From Turicibacter sp. (GTDB taxonomy: Bacteria; Bacillota; Bacilli; MOL361; Turicibacteraceae), in assembly GCA_030531025.1 (NCBI GenBank), contig JAUMTV010000018.1, positions 1 to 32,228 on the forward strand: DNA of 32,228 nt, written 5' to 3'. Every line of letters starts with the position of its first letter. The stretch's first letter is position 1. The notes beneath the pieces are model-generated. The model was given only the letters and a program-made list of their open reading frames with translations, was not told the DNA's origin and did not search any database. Positions 6,406 through 15,648 of this stretch are shown here, piece after piece. The translations under genes were made by a program, and so were the position numbers.

Positions 6406-7851
6406 TTATTTAGAATATTTTTCTAATAACTCTGTTTTAAGTGTCCATAATTCTTTTGACAAATCGACATAATAGCGATGAGGTTTTTCAAAACGTAACA
6501 CTTCTTCCCATAATGTATCGATTTGTTCTTTTGAGTAAGCCACAATTTCTTCTAAAGAAGGTGATTCATATACAGGTTCTCCATTTAAGAAGATTGGTGT
6601 TAATAATGGTCGAGCAATAAAGTTTGTAATTTCTTTACGCTTCCATGTATGTTCAGGATCGAAGATAGTGTATGGTTTTGTGTCATCGATAGTTTCATGA
6701 GCTAATGAAATAACATCCGCAATCGCTTTATTCGTGTCGCGATCGTATAAACGGAAGACTTGTTTCGCACCAGGGTTCGTAATTTTCTCAATGTTATTAC
6801 TAATTTTGATTTTTGGAATCATTTTACCGTCTTTTTCAACAGCTACAATTTTGTAAACCCCACCAAATACTGGTTCTGTCTTTGATGTAATCAGGCGTTC
6901 ACCGACTCCAAATGAATCGATGGGTGCATTTTGAATTAATAAATCTTTAATAATGTACTCATCTAATGAGTTAGAAATAACAATTTTTGTTTCTGTTAAT
7001 CCTGCGTCATCTAATAATTTACGAGCTTTTTTTGATAAATAAGCCGCATCTCCACTATCGATACGAATGGCACCAGGTTGATATCCGTTTGGAATTAACA
7101 CTTCTTTAAAGACTTTAATGGCGTTTGGTACCCCTTGTTTTAATGTGTTATACGTATCAACTAATAGTGTACAGTTTTCTGGATAAAGTTCAGCATAACG
7201 TTTAAATGCTTCGTATTCTGAATCAAAGGTTTGAACCCAGCTATGCGCCATTGTTCCAAGTGCAGGAACGTTAAAGTCACGATCAGAAAGTGTACAAGCT
7301 GTCCCTTTACATCCACCAATATAAGCCGCACGTGCTCCTAAAATTGCCCCATCTGCTCCTTGAGCACGACGTGCTCCTAATTCTAGGACTGGACGACCTT
7401 GAGACGCACGAACAATACGATTTGATTTTGTCGCAATTAATGATTGGTGATTGATGCTTAATAAAATCATTGTTTCAATGAACTGAGCTTGGATGATTGG
7501 TCCACGAACCGTTAAAATCGGCTCATTAGGAAAAATTGGAGTCCCTTCTGGAATCGCATAAATATCACAAGCAAATTTGAAGTTTTTTAAATAGTTTAAA
7601 AAGTTTTCAGAAAATAATTCTTTTGAACGAAGATACTCAATATCTTCATCTGTAAACTTTAAGTTTTTAAAATATTCAATCAGTTGTTCAAGCCCCGCCA
7701 TAATCGCGAATCCACCTTCATCAGGAACACGACGGAAGAACATATCAAAATAGGCAATTTGATTCTCCATTCCACTTTCAAAGTAGCCATGTGCCATTGT
7801 TAATTCGTAGAAGTCTACGAGCATTGTTAAGTTGATTGATTTTAAATTCAT
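6406..7851 (-). CDS. pncB: Nicotinate phosphoribosyltransferase
   Basis: A 481-residue enzyme that joins nicotinate to PRPP, with ATP hydrolysis, to form nicotinate mononucleotide for NAD synthesis. Family features include the N-terminal LTMLVDFYELTMAHGYF, the EGTPIFPNEPILTVRGP segment, the LGARRAQGADGA active-site region and the phosphate-binding IRIDSGD and ISNSLDE motifs. The length is normal for the long bacterial form. Start ATG 7851 follows AAAGAGG. It lies 15 nt downstream of pncA on the same strand, so the two form an operon converting nicotinamide to NaMN. No clear terminator is visible after it. A weak hairpin (AATGG/CCATT) lies at about 6341-6358. Confidence 0.96.
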   Translation of the reverse strand: MNLKSINLTMLVDFYELTMAHGYFESGMENQIAYFDMFFRRVPDEGGFAIMAGLEQLIEYFKNLKFTDEDIEYLRSKELFSENFLNYLKNFKFACDIYAIPEGTPIFPNEPILTVRGPIIQAQFIETMILLSINHQSLIATKSNRIVRASQGRPVLELGARRAQGADGAILGARAAYIGGCKGTACTLSDRDFNVPALGTMAHSWVQTFDSEYEAFKRYAELYPENCTLLVDTYNTLKQGVPNAIKVFKEVLIPNGYQPGAIRIDSGDAAYLSKKARKLLDDAGLTETKIVISNSLDEYIIKDLLIQNAPIDSFGVGERLITSKTEPVFGGVYKIVAVEKDGKMIPKIKISNNIEKITNPGAKQVFRLYDRDTNKAIADVISLAHETIDDTKPYTIFDPEHTWKRKEITNFIARPLLTPIFLNGEPVYESPSLEEIVAYSKEQIDTLWEEVLRFEKPHRYYVDLSKELWTLKTELLEKYSK

Positions 7852-7866
7852 AATAAATGCCTCTTT

Positions 7867-8538
7867 CTAGTTTGTAATTTCACGAACAATCTCAATTCCA
7901 TTCATCTGCATTTTATATAATGCGATCACATTCATGAAGTCACCTGCATGAGGTTCGCTATCATATGTTTCAACAGCGTTAGTTGGGATGATGATTCGAC
8001 TTGGACGATTGAGTGTCGTAAAGTAAGTTTTTAACGTGATGACGAATTGCTCAACACAAATGTCTGTACAATCACCAACGACAATAAATTGAGTAATTTG
8101 AGGGTGACTTTTTAGCCAATCATGAAAAGCTGGTTCTAAAAATCCATTAGTTGAGCGTTTAAGGACTAATTCATAGCCACCCACTTCTTTTAGTTCATCA
8201 ATGATTTCACTTTCTGTACTCTCGGCTAAGCAATGAGGAGGGTATGAGGTAAACTCAATAGATGATTCCTCATGACAATCTGCAAAGGCAAGCATTTCAA
8301 TCTTTTGCTCTTTTGCTAGTGTCATTAAGTCAGAAATGGCAGGAATAATTGTTTGAATGCGAGGAGAAGACATCGGTCCCTCTTTAACAAATCCATTGAC
8401 CATATCGACAATAATGAGGGCAGTTTCGTTTGCCTCTAATGATCGAAGTGATAACGTAGTAGCAGCCTTAAGTGTTTCAACGATTTGGATCAAAGATGAC
8501 TCACTTGATTTGAGTAATGGTGATAAGTCATACTTCAT
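7867..8538 (-). CDS. pncA: Nicotinamidase-like cysteine hydrolase (isochorismatase family)
   Basis: A 223-residue isochorismatase-fold protein. The catalytic triad is visible: Asp45 in LIIVDMVNGF, Lys127 in LVLKRSTNGF and Cys161 in VGDCTDICV. A DxH metal pair (Asp87, His89) in FADCHE is typical of nicotinamidases. The N-terminal extension of about 38 residues is longer than in most PncA proteins. The probable reaction is nicotinamide to nicotinate plus ammonia. The function rests on the triad plus metal pair and on the adjacent pncB, because other isochorismatase-family hydrolases share the fold. The ATG follows AGGAGG with good spacing, and a good promoter lies upstream. Confidence 0.85.
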   Translation of the reverse strand: MKYDLSPLLKSSESSLIQIVETLKAATTLSLRSLEANETALIIVDMVNGFVKEGPMSSPRIQTIIPAISDLMTLAKEQKIEMLAFADCHEESSIEFTSYPPHCLAESTESEIIDELKEVGGYELVLKRSTNGFLEPAFHDWLKSHPQITQFIVVGDCTDICVEQFVITLKTYFTTLNRPSRIIIPTNAVETYDSEPHAGDFMNVIALYKMQMNGIEIVREITN

Positions 8539-8593
8539 TCAAAAAAACCTCCTAGTTGATTTATTTTTTTATCTATCTAAAAGATATAGAACT

Positions 8594-8622
8594 ATTATAG
8601 TATATTTAACCTTTATCACCAA
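8594..8622 (-). promoter_or_regulatory. Sigma-A promoter of pncA-pncB
   Basis: On the minus strand TTGGTG (8622-8617), a 17-bp spacer, then a perfect TATAAT (8599-8594). It is divergent from the pspC promoter 40 bp away. Confidence 0.75.
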
Positions 8623-8661
8623 CTCTTTCATGGTGACATTTGAAAATATCCGGGAAAAAAG

Positions 8662-8691
8662 TTGTCATAGTTTTTTAAACTAAGCTATAAT
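8662..8691 (+). promoter_or_regulatory. Sigma-A promoter of the PspC-domain gene
   Basis: TTGTCA (8662-8667), an 18-bp spacer, then TATAAT (8686-8691), about 33 nt before the ATG. Confidence 0.75.
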
Positions 8692-8724
8692 AAGGGTATT
8701 CGTCTTATGGAAGGAAGGATTAAG

Positions 8725-9006
8725 ATGTTGAATAAACGTTTATATCGTGTAAAACAAGGTGCAATGTTAGCTGGTGTTTGCCAGGGAATTGCTGATTATT
8801 TTAGTATTGATGCGACCATTATTCGTTTAGCTTGGGTAGTATTAGCGATTTTTTCATTTGCATTTCCTATGCTTGTCTTATATATTGCTTGTCTTTTTAT
8901 CATCCCAGTACAGGAAAGAGTTTATTCTAACAAACAAGAACAGTCGAAAAGTTCCGTGTTTGATTCAAATGAATATACAATTAAAGACGAAGATAAATTT
9001 AATTAA
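8725..9006 (+). CDS. PspC-domain membrane protein
   Basis: A 93-residue protein with a single PspC domain: KRLYRVKQGAMLAGVCQGIA, then DATIIRLAWVVLA and a second hydrophobic helix ending at FIIPVQE. The acidic tail is cytosolic. PspC proteins sense or respond to envelope stress, but the specific role is unknown here. I choose ATG 8725, 7 nt after GGAAGG. ATG 8707 would place that site inside the gene. It stands alone, with its own promoter. No clear terminator lies between it and pepD. Confidence 0.85.
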   Translation: MLNKRLYRVKQGAMLAGVCQGIADYFSIDATIIRLAWVVLAIFSFAFPMLVLYIACLFIIPVQERVYSNKQEQSKSSVFDSNEYTIKDEDKFN

Positions 9007-9124
9007 AAATAAGTAGTTGTTCATAATAAAGTCATCAGTGAATGATGAAAGGTTTAACCTACATACTTTATAGTAACTCTTAACTGAAAAACTATTTAAA
9101 CAAAGGTAATAAAAATAGAGAAAT

Positions 9125-9160
9125 GTTATCATTTTCTGAAAGATATGGTAGAATGATAAC
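9125..9160. repeat. Inverted repeat enclosing the pepD promoter
   Basis: GTTATCATT (9125-9133) is perfectly complementary to AATGATAAC (9152-9160). The left arm covers the -35 and the right arm overlaps the end of the -10, the geometry of an operator. The regulator is unknown. Confidence 0.5.
9126..9154 (+). promoter_or_regulatory. Sigma-A promoter of pepD
   Basis: TTATCA (9126-9131), a 17-bp spacer, then TAGAAT (9149-9154), about 24 nt before the start. Confidence 0.6.
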
Positions 9161-9177
9161 AAAAAGGAGGTTAATTT

Positions 9178-10632
9178 ATGTCAGAAATTTTAGGAAACTT
9201 AAAACCACAAGCGGTTTTTCATTATTTTGAGCAAATGACAAAAATCCCGCGTGAATCAGGAAATGAAGCCGCGATCAGTGATTATTTAGTAAACTTTGCA
9301 AAAGAACATCAGTTAGAGTACGTTCAAGAACCATGTAAAAATGTCATTATTAAAAAGCCTGCAACACCAGGATATGAAGATGCTCCACGTGTCATTTTAC
9401 AGGGTCATATGGACATGGTTTGTGTAAAAGACGATGATTTAGACTTTAACTTTGAAACGGATGCTTTACCAATTTATGTTGACGGTGATTGGTTACGTAC
9501 AAAAGGAACAACACTCGGGGCAGATAATGGAATTGCTGTTGCGATGTCTTTAGCAATTTTAGCTGATGATACGCTTGAGCATCCCGCTTTAACTGTTTTA
9601 GTCACAACAGAAGAAGAAACAGGAATGGATGGGGTTATGGCCTTAAATCCTGAAAATGTTCCAGGAGATATTTTAATTAATATTGACTCTGAAGAAGAAG
9701 GGGTTGCGTTAGCTTCATGTGCTGGTGGTGTGCGTAATTCATTAAAGTTACCGATTGAATGGACAGAAGTTGAAGCAGCGGGACTAGTTTCTTATGAATT
9801 AGTAATCAGTGGATTAAAAGGTGGTCACTCTGGAATTGAGATTAATAAATGTCGTGCGAATGCAAATAAGTTAATGGGACGTTTATTACACTATATCCGT
9901 GATTTAAATGTTTCTGTATCATCAATTGCTGGTGGAGAAAAAATGAATGCCATCTCAAAACGCGCGATTTTAACTGTGACTCTTCCACAAGAACATGCGG
10001 AAGCTTTAGAATCAAAAGTCAAAGAGTTTGAAGTCATGGTGCGTGCTGAATTTGAAACAGCAGATCCAAATGTTTCAGTCGTAGCAACGAAAAAAGAGAC
10101 AGTAACAAAAGTCTTTACAAAACACACAACACAAAATTTAATGTATATTTTACAATTAATCCCTTACGGGCCACAAACGATGAGTGCTAACATTCCAGGT
10201 TTAGTTGAAAGTTCAAGCAATATTGGTGTCGTTGAAATGGACGAGTCAGAAATTGAATTCAATAGTGCGATTCGTAGTTCAGTTAGCTCGTTAAAACGTG
10301 AGATTAATCACCGCATTCAAGCAATTGCCGACTTAGCAGGAGCAAGCATGGAGTTAATTGCTGACTATCCTGAATGGGAATTTGAGACAGAATCAAAAGT
10401 TCGTGACATTATGAAAGATGTTTATCAAGACATGTTTGGTAAAGAGTTAGAAGTTTCAGCGATTCATGCCGGACTTGAATGTGGATTCTTATCACAAAAA
10501 TTAGGTAAAATTGATATGATCTCGATTGGTCCAGATATTACAGGAGCTCATACACCAAAAGAATCTTTATCAATTCCATCTACTGAGCGCGTTTATAACT
10601 TCTTATGTGGAGTATTAAAAGCGATTAAGTAA
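9178..10632 (+). CDS. pepD: Aminoacyl-histidine dipeptidase (Xaa-His dipeptidase)
   Basis: A 484-residue M20-family zinc peptidase of the PepD/carnosinase type, which hydrolyses Xaa-His and other dipeptides in the cytosol. Metal and catalytic residues are visible: His77 and Asp79 in QGHMDMV, Asp116 in LGADNGIA, and the Glu pair in TTEEETGMDG (about 145-147). A dimerisation domain with KGGHSGIEINKCRANA lies in the middle. Near the end, HAGLECGF and GPDITGAHTPKE carry further ligands. The length is standard. ATG 9178 follows AAGGAGG. It is monocistronic, with its own promoter, operator-like repeat and terminator. Confidence 0.95.
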   Translation: MSEILGNLKPQAVFHYFEQMTKIPRESGNEAAISDYLVNFAKEHQLEYVQEPCKNVIIKKPATPGYEDAPRVILQGHMDMVCVKDDDLDFNFETDALPIYVDGDWLRTKGTTLGADNGIAVAMSLAILADDTLEHPALTVLVTTEEETGMDGVMALNPENVPGDILINIDSEEEGVALASCAGGVRNSLKLPIEWTEVEAAGLVSYELVISGLKGGHSGIEINKCRANANKLMGRLLHYIRDLNVSVSSIAGGEKMNAISKRAILTVTLPQEHAEALESKVKEFEVMVRAEFETADPNVSVVATKKETVTKVFTKHTTQNLMYILQLIPYGPQTMSANIPGLVESSSNIGVVEMDESEIEFNSAIRSSVSSLKREINHRIQAIADLAGASMELIADYPEWEFETESKVRDIMKDVYQDMFGKELEVSAIHAGLECGFLSQKLGKIDMISIGPDITGAHTPKESLSIPSTERVYNFLCGVLKAIK

Positions 10633-10642
10633 TTATTACATT

Positions 10643-10678
10643 AAAAAGTACGTTCAATTAATAGGACGTACTTTTTTT
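10643..10678 (+). terminator. Terminator of pepD
   Basis: AAAAAGTACGTTC (10643-10655) pairs with GGACGTACTTTTT (from 10664) with one G-U pair, and the T-run is part of the right arm. Confidence 0.85.
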
Positions 10679-10813
10679 GTTGAAAAGATTCAATGTTGTA
10701 GAAAGCTCTAAAGATTGATTAATGAGATAAACGCCGCTTTCTCTTAACAAAATTTAAATAACTTTTCATGAAAAATGATAATCTAGCTCACACTAACGTT
10801 GAGGTGATTATTT

Positions 10814-11881
10814 ATGAATGAACAGGAAATGAAAAAGTGGCAATGTCGCTCTGACTTAGCTTTAGAAGCGGTTGAGCAAATGGTAGGTCAAGTAGACGGA
10901 ACACCTGAAGAAGGTGTGAAATATGAGGCGGATGATATTCGAGGATTACAGGTGACATGTATTGATGTTGCTCCTGAGGCGGTTGAGCGTGTCGGGAAAA
11001 AAGCTGGGCGCTATATGACGTTAGATACATCATCAATTATTTCACATGAACATGATCAATTAACGGTAGCGATGGAAGTTTTTGCTGAGCAATTTGCAAA
11101 ACTTTTAAAACACCGAGACATTAAAGATACAGACACTTGTTTAGTCATTGGACTTGGAAATGATCATGTTACACCAGATGCGTTAGGACCAATGGTAGTC
11201 GATGAAGTGATTGTGACTCGTCATTTATATGAATTACGTCCGAATGAAGTGGACCGTCATTATCGTGAAGTGAGTGCCTTAGCACCAGGTGTCATGGGGA
11301 TGACGGGAATAGAAACATACGATATTATTGAATCACTTGTTAAGAAAGTCAAACCTAATTTTTTAGTCGTAGTTGATGCATTAGCTTCACGTTCGATTTC
11401 TCGCGTCAATAAAATGATTCAAATGACGGATACAGGAATTGCGCCTGGAAGTGGTGTAGGAAATAAACGAAAAGCAGTAGATGAGGAGTCATTAGGAATT
11501 CCTGTCTTTGCGATTGGGGTTCCGACGGTTGTTGATGCCGTTTCAATTACAAGTGATACGATAGATTTACTTCTTAAACATATTGGAAAATCGTTAAAAG
11601 AAGAGGCACGCTCTTACAAAAAACTGGTGCCTTATTCGTCAGCACGTCAAAAATATACAGAGGAAGATTTGCCATCACCTGAGCTTCGTGAACAATTTTT
11701 AGGGCAAATAGGAAATTTAGAAGAAGAAGAAAAAAGACAACTTATTTCAGAAGTTTTAACTCCAAATGGATTTAACTTAATTGTGACACCAAAAGGGATT
11801 GATACGGAAATGCAAGATTTAGCAACGTTAATCTCTAATGGAATCAATCGAGCCTTACATGCAAATGTACAATTTAGCTAA
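10814..11881 (+). CDS. gpr: Germination protease (GPR)
   Basis: A 355-residue spore protease (peptidase family M85/A25) that degrades small acid-soluble proteins at germination. Diagnostic stretches are VIGLGNDHVTPDALGPMVVD, LAPGVMGMTGIET, APGSGVGNKRK, FAIGVPTVVDAVSI and LGQIGNLEEEEKRQL. The N-terminus MNEQEMKKWQCRSDLALEA resembles the zymogen propeptide, with the expected autoprocessing point just before SDLALE. The length is close to B. subtilis GPR (368). ATG 10814 follows GAGGTG. A CACACTA string at about 10790 resembles a sigma-G -10, but no correctly spaced -35 is seen. spoIIP follows, as in Bacillus. Confidence 0.97.
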   Translation: MNEQEMKKWQCRSDLALEAVEQMVGQVDGTPEEGVKYEADDIRGLQVTCIDVAPEAVERVGKKAGRYMTLDTSSIISHEHDQLTVAMEVFAEQFAKLLKHRDIKDTDTCLVIGLGNDHVTPDALGPMVVDEVIVTRHLYELRPNEVDRHYREVSALAPGVMGMTGIETYDIIESLVKKVKPNFLVVVDALASRSISRVNKMIQMTDTGIAPGSGVGNKRKAVDEESLGIPVFAIGVPTVVDAVSITSDTIDLLLKHIGKSLKEEARSYKKLVPYSSARQKYTEEDLPSPELREQFLGQIGNLEEEEKRQLISEVLTPNGFNLIVTPKGIDTEMQDLATLISNGINRALHANVQFS

Positions 11882-12014
11882 TTCGTAACCATAAAACAAC
11901 AATAATTAACACCACTGGCTTTGTATAATACTCTATATGATCCTAATAATTTTGGACATTAGACGATTGGGGAAACCTTCTCGATGAAATACATTAGTCA
12001 GGGGGCGGCGGAGA

Positions 12015-13064
12015 GTGAATCGAAAAAGACAACAGCGCATTAGAAGAAAAAGATTAAAGAAGATGATGAATAAACTTACACCCTATATCATCGTACTCGG
12101 ATTTGTTTTGACCCTTTGTTTTACTCAGTTTTTTCAACTCTTTTATGTGAATCAAAAAGAAGCATATGACAAGCATGTGGATCAAGAAACCATCCTTTCT
12201 GGAATCTTTGATTTTTCAACAGCAGGAGATATTATGGATGTCATGTTGAACTTGCAAAAATACTTTACGGAAATTATGACATCACTAGATTTAAATCAAC
12301 TGTATTCCTTCATTAATGATGGATTCGCCTTCATTAATATGAAAGCACCGAGTCAAAATGCAACCGCAGCAACTTCACCACAAGATTATAAGTACACATA
12401 TGTGAGTGAGGAATTAAATGTTGAACCAAGAGAAGAGGAAGTCACAACGGATCCACTCGTTTATATCTTCAACTCTCATGATGGAGAATTATATGAAGGT
12501 GGAGCAGTTAATGCGTCACTCGGACGTAAGTTTAGCGTGGTTGACTTATCTTATATGGTAGCTAATCATTTACAAGAGAAGAATATTAATACGCTCGTTG
12601 AGTCACGATCAGCAGGACAAGTCGTGAGTAAAAACGCATGGGATTATTCATTATCTTATAAAGCATCGCGAATGTATCTTGAGGATACTGCGAGTCAACA
12701 TGAGAGTTTACGTTATTTTATTGATTTTCACCGGGATTCAGTGAGCTATGAGCAAGCGACGACAACTATCGATGGAAAACCGTATGCAAAGGTCATGTTC
12801 GTTTTAGGAACAGATAACGAACGATACAAAGAGAATGAAGCGATTCTTAATGAATTAAATGCGATGTTAAATGAAAAGTATCCTGGTTTATCACGTGGAA
12901 TTAGACCCAATGGTGGTTTCGGATATAATGGAGTGTATAATCAAGATTTTGCGACAACGATGATTTTGATTGAAGTTGGTTCAGATGATAATACGTATGA
13001 AGAAGTGGCTAATTCGGCTGAAGCTGTCGCAACAGTCTTAGCAGAATATATCAAGTCACATTAA
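12015..13064 (+). CDS. spoIIP: Stage II sporulation protein P
   Basis: A 349-residue cell-wall hydrolase (amidase/endopeptidase) that works with SpoIID and SpoIIM during engulfment. After a very basic N-terminal tail comes one membrane anchor (about 23-40), then a linker. The catalytic domain runs from YIFNSHDGELYEGG (about 151) through YFIDFHRDSVS to LIEVGSDDNTYEE, holding the conserved His and Glu residues. Where many SpoIIP proteins have HTH, this one has SHDGE. The start is GTG 12015 after a G/A-rich GGCGGAGA site. It follows gpr by 133 nt. No clear sigma-E promoter is found, although AATACATT at about 11987 resembles a -10. Confidence 0.93.
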   Translation: MNRKRQQRIRRKRLKKMMNKLTPYIIVLGFVLTLCFTQFFQLFYVNQKEAYDKHVDQETILSGIFDFSTAGDIMDVMLNLQKYFTEIMTSLDLNQLYSFINDGFAFINMKAPSQNATAATSPQDYKYTYVSEELNVEPREEEVTTDPLVYIFNSHDGELYEGGAVNASLGRKFSVVDLSYMVANHLQEKNINTLVESRSAGQVVSKNAWDYSLSYKASRMYLEDTASQHESLRYFIDFHRDSVSYEQATTTIDGKPYAKVMFVLGTDNERYKENEAILNELNAMLNEKYPGLSRGIRPNGGFGYNGVYNQDFATTMILIEVGSDDNTYEEVANSAEAVATVLAEYIKSH

Positions 13065-13075
13065 TTGGGGAGTGA

Positions 13076-13477
13076 ATGGGGTTGAAAAAGAGATGGATGA
13101 TTTTAACAATAGTTACTTGTCTAGTAACAGGATTAGCTCATAATATAAATTTGCAAACGAAAACTAGTCAATCGACAGCCTATGCTTCAAGTCATCTAGA
13201 TGAGCAGATTAAACAATATGAAGAAAGTTTGAAAAGTGAAGAAAATACGTTTATTCCTTATAGTCAAACATCTCAAGAGAACCAAAGTACGACACAGTCA
13301 ACGGGGACACAAAACACAAATGGCATAAATGGGGCGTCTGTTAAAAAGCAAGTTAATGGCATAGGACATAATAATATTTCAAAGTTAGGACAAGATGTTG
13401 GAGATGCATTGAAAACCGTTGTTCGTGAAGTATTACGTAGCGTGATTAAATTTTTTGATCAACTGATTAGTGAATAA
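13076..13477 (+). CDS. Small secreted protein in the yqxA position
   Basis: A 133-residue protein with a signal-peptide-like N-terminus (Lys/Arg, hydrophobic 8-21; possible cleavage after AYA at about 38). A Gln/Ser/Thr/Asn-rich linker follows, then a C-terminal amphipathic helix (GDALKTVVREVLRSVIKFFD). In B. subtilis the gene between spoIIP and lepA is yqxA, which encodes a small membrane-anchored protein with a similar C-terminal helix (recalled). Sequence similarity is too low to assign by eye. It starts 11 nt after spoIIP, so it is probably co-transcribed and sporulation-linked. Start ATG 13076 after TTGGGGAGTGA. TTG 13082 is an alternative. Confidence 0.7.
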   Translation: MGLKKRWMILTIVTCLVTGLAHNINLQTKTSQSTAYASSHLDEQIKQYEESLKSEENTFIPYSQTSQENQSTTQSTGTQNTNGINGASVKKQVNGIGHNNISKLGQDVGDALKTVVREVLRSVIKFFDQLISE

Positions 13478-13508
13478 TGAGCTAGATGAGGGTGTGTTTA
13501 TCGTCATA

Positions 13509-13556
13509 AAAAAGACTATTAACTGATGTGGTGTCAGAAATAATAGTCTTTTTTTA
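13509..13556 (+). terminator. Terminator of the gpr/spoIIP gene group
   Basis: AAAAAGACTATTA (13509-13521) pairs with TAATAGTCTTTTT (13541-13553). The loop contains a second small hairpin (CTGA/TCAG). Confidence 0.85.
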
Positions 13557-13631
13557 TTGCAAGGTTTCATCTTACATCTACTACAAAATGAGTAAAGTAG
13601 GGATAAAAACAAGAGATTCCACAAATTTTTC

Positions 13632-13660
13632 TTGTGAGAAAGGTAAATTTAAAGTAAAAT
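13632..13660 (+). promoter_or_regulatory. Probable sigma-A promoter of lepA
   Basis: TTGTGA (13632-13637), a 17-bp spacer, then TAAAAT (13655-13660). The -10 is part of an inverted repeat, GTAAAAT (13654-13660) and ATTTTAC (13673-13679). Confidence 0.55.
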
Positions 13661-13697
13661 AAAGTGGATATTATTTTACCGAAATGGAGTGAGCTTT

Positions 13698-15530
13698 GTG
13701 AGTGCGATTAATAGCGAGCAAATCAAAGAGCGACAAAAACGAATTCGCAACTTTTCAATTATAGCCCACATCGATCATGGAAAAACAACACTTTCGGATC
13801 GCATTTTAGAGCGAACGAATGCGTTGGAACAACGTGAGATGAAAAATCAGCTGTTAGACTCAATGGAACTTGAGCGTGAGCGCGGAATTACAATTAAATT
13901 GAATGCCGTGCAGTTGACATATAAAGCTAAAGATGGAAATGAGTATATTTTACATTTAATTGATACCCCAGGACACGTCGATTTTACGTATGAGGTATCA
14001 CGTTCATTAGCTGCGTGTGAAGGGGCAGTGTTAGTCGTTGATGCGGCACAAGGAATTGAAGCTCAAACATTAGCGAATGTTTATTTAGCTTTAGATAATG
14101 ATTTAGAAATTTTACCTTTAATCAATAAAATCGATTTACCAAGTGCTGATCCAGATCGTGTGAAGCAAGAAGTAGAAGATATTATTGGTTTACCAGCGGA
14201 TGATGCAGTTTTAGCATCAGCAAAAGCAGGAATCGGAATTGAAGAAATTTTAGAACAAATTGTTGAAAAAGTACCTGCACCAGAAGGGGATCCAGATGCA
14301 CCACTTCAAGCATTAATCTTTGACTCAGTTTATGATCAATACCGAGGAATTATTGCTTCAATTCGAGTGGTGAATGGAACGATTAAAAAAGGTCAAACGA
14401 TTCGAATGATGGCAACAGGTGCCGAATACGAAGTCGTTGAAGTAGGAGTACATACACCACATGAAAAAATCGTCGATTACTTAAGTGTTGGTGATGTAGG
14501 ATTTGTGACGGCATCAATTAAAGATGTTAAAACAGTAAGTGTTGGGGATACGATTACGTCAGTGGATCAGCCAGCAGAAGAACCGTTACCAGGTTATCGT
14601 AAATTAAATCCAATGGTATTTTGTGGACTATATCCAATCGATGCAGCACGTTATAATGATTTACGTGAAGCATTAGAGAAGTTAGTTTTAAATGACTCAT
14701 CATTACAATTCGAACCTGAAACATCACAAGCGTTAGGATTTGGATTCCGTACCGGATTCTTAGGTTTATTACACATGGATGTTATTCAAGAACGTATTGA
14801 ACGTGAGTTTAATATTGATTTAATTGCGACAGCACCGTCAGTAATCTATCATGTTTATTTAACAGATGGATCAATGGTTATTGTTGATAACCCATCACAA
14901 ATGCCAGAACCACAAACGATTAAGGCAATTGAAGAACCATATGTAAAAGCCTCAATTATGACACCAAATGATTATGTAGGTGCCATTATGGAATTATGTC
15001 AGAAAAAACGTGGAACATTTATCGACATGCAATATTTAGATGAAACACGTGTTCATGTTAATTATGAAATTCCATTAGGAGAAATTGTTTATGATTTCTT
15101 TGATCAATTAAAATCATCAACAAAAGGATATGCTTCATTTGATTATGAGTTAATTGGATATAAACCGTCTAAACTTGTGAAGATGGATATCTTATTAAAC
15201 GGTGAGATTGTCGATGCATTAAGCTTAATTGTTCATAAAGACTTTGCTTATGCACGTGGAAAAGTAATCACTGAAAAATTAAAAGAAATTATCCCAAGAC
15301 AACAATTTGAGGTTCCAATTCAAGCCGCAATTGGTGGGAAAATTATCGCCCGTTCAACAATTAAGGCCTTACGTAAAAATGTCTTAGCGAAATGTTACGG
15401 AGGAGACATCTCACGTAAACGTAAATTACTTGAAAAGCAAAAAGAAGGTAAGAAGCGTATGAAGTCGGTTGGATCAGTTGAAGTTCCACAAGAGGCATTC
15501 ATGGCAGTTTTATCGATGGACGAAGACTAA
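13698..15530 (+). CDS. lepA: Elongation factor 4 (back-translocating GTPase LepA)
   Basis: A 610-residue translational GTPase that acts on stalled or mis-translocated ribosomes. G motifs are AHIDHGKT (23-30), [18 protein letters not shown] and ASAKAGIG. The LepA-specific C-terminal domain ends with [17 protein letters not shown] and then [15 protein letters not shown] choose GTG 13698, 6 nt after GGAGTG. GTG 13689 would use bases of that site. lepA next to the spoIIP region is as in Bacillus, but hemW is displaced by the gene at 15649. Confidence 0.98.
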   Translation: MSAINSEQIKERQKRIRNFSIIAHIDHGKTTLSDRILERTNALEQREMKNQLLDSMELERERGITIKLNAVQLTYKAKDGNEYILHLIDTPGHVDFTYEVSRSLAACEGAVLVVDAAQGIEAQTLANVYLALDNDLEILPLINKIDLPSADPDRVKQEVEDIIGLPADDAVLASAKAGIGIEEILEQIVEKVPAPEGDPDAPLQALIFDSVYDQYRGIIASIRVVNGTIKKGQTIRMMATGAEYEVVEVGVHTPHEKIVDYLSVGDVGFVTASIKDVKTVSVGDTITSVDQPAEEPLPGYRKLNPMVFCGLYPIDAARYNDLREALEKLVLNDSSLQFEPETSQALGFGFRTGFLGLLHMDVIQERIEREFNIDLIATAPSVIYHVYLTDGSMVIVDNPSQMPEPQTIKAIEEPYVKASIMTPNDYVGAIMELCQKKRGTFIDMQYLDETRVHVNYEIPLGEIVYDFFDQLKSSTKGYASFDYELIGYKPSKLVKMDILLNGEIVDALSLIVHKDFAYARGKVITEKLKEIIPRQQFEVPIQAAIGGKIIARSTIKALRKNVLAKCYGGDISRKRKLLEKQKEGKKRMKSVGSVEVPQEAFMAVLSMDED

Positions 15531-15554
15531 GAGAGGGCAAAGACCTCTCTTTTT
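15530..15554 (+). terminator. Terminator of lepA
   Basis: AGAGAGG (15530-15536, starting at the stop codon) pairs with CCTCTCT (15544-15550), followed by TTTTCT. Confidence 0.75.
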
Positions 15555-15648
15555 CTATTAATAGGGATAAAAAAATTAGTAAGTTTATTTATTGTTTTCA
15601 TGGTTTAAGATAAACTAGAAAAGAAGGATAATAAAGAGGTGAGAAAAA

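Noticed and set aside
9891..10127. Minus-strand frame inside pepD
   Set aside because: It is the shadow of a strongly coding plus-strand gene.
10700..10745. AGAAAGC/GCTTTCT inverted repeat before gpr
   Set aside because: The loop is about 27 nt and no T-run or promoter is associated with it.
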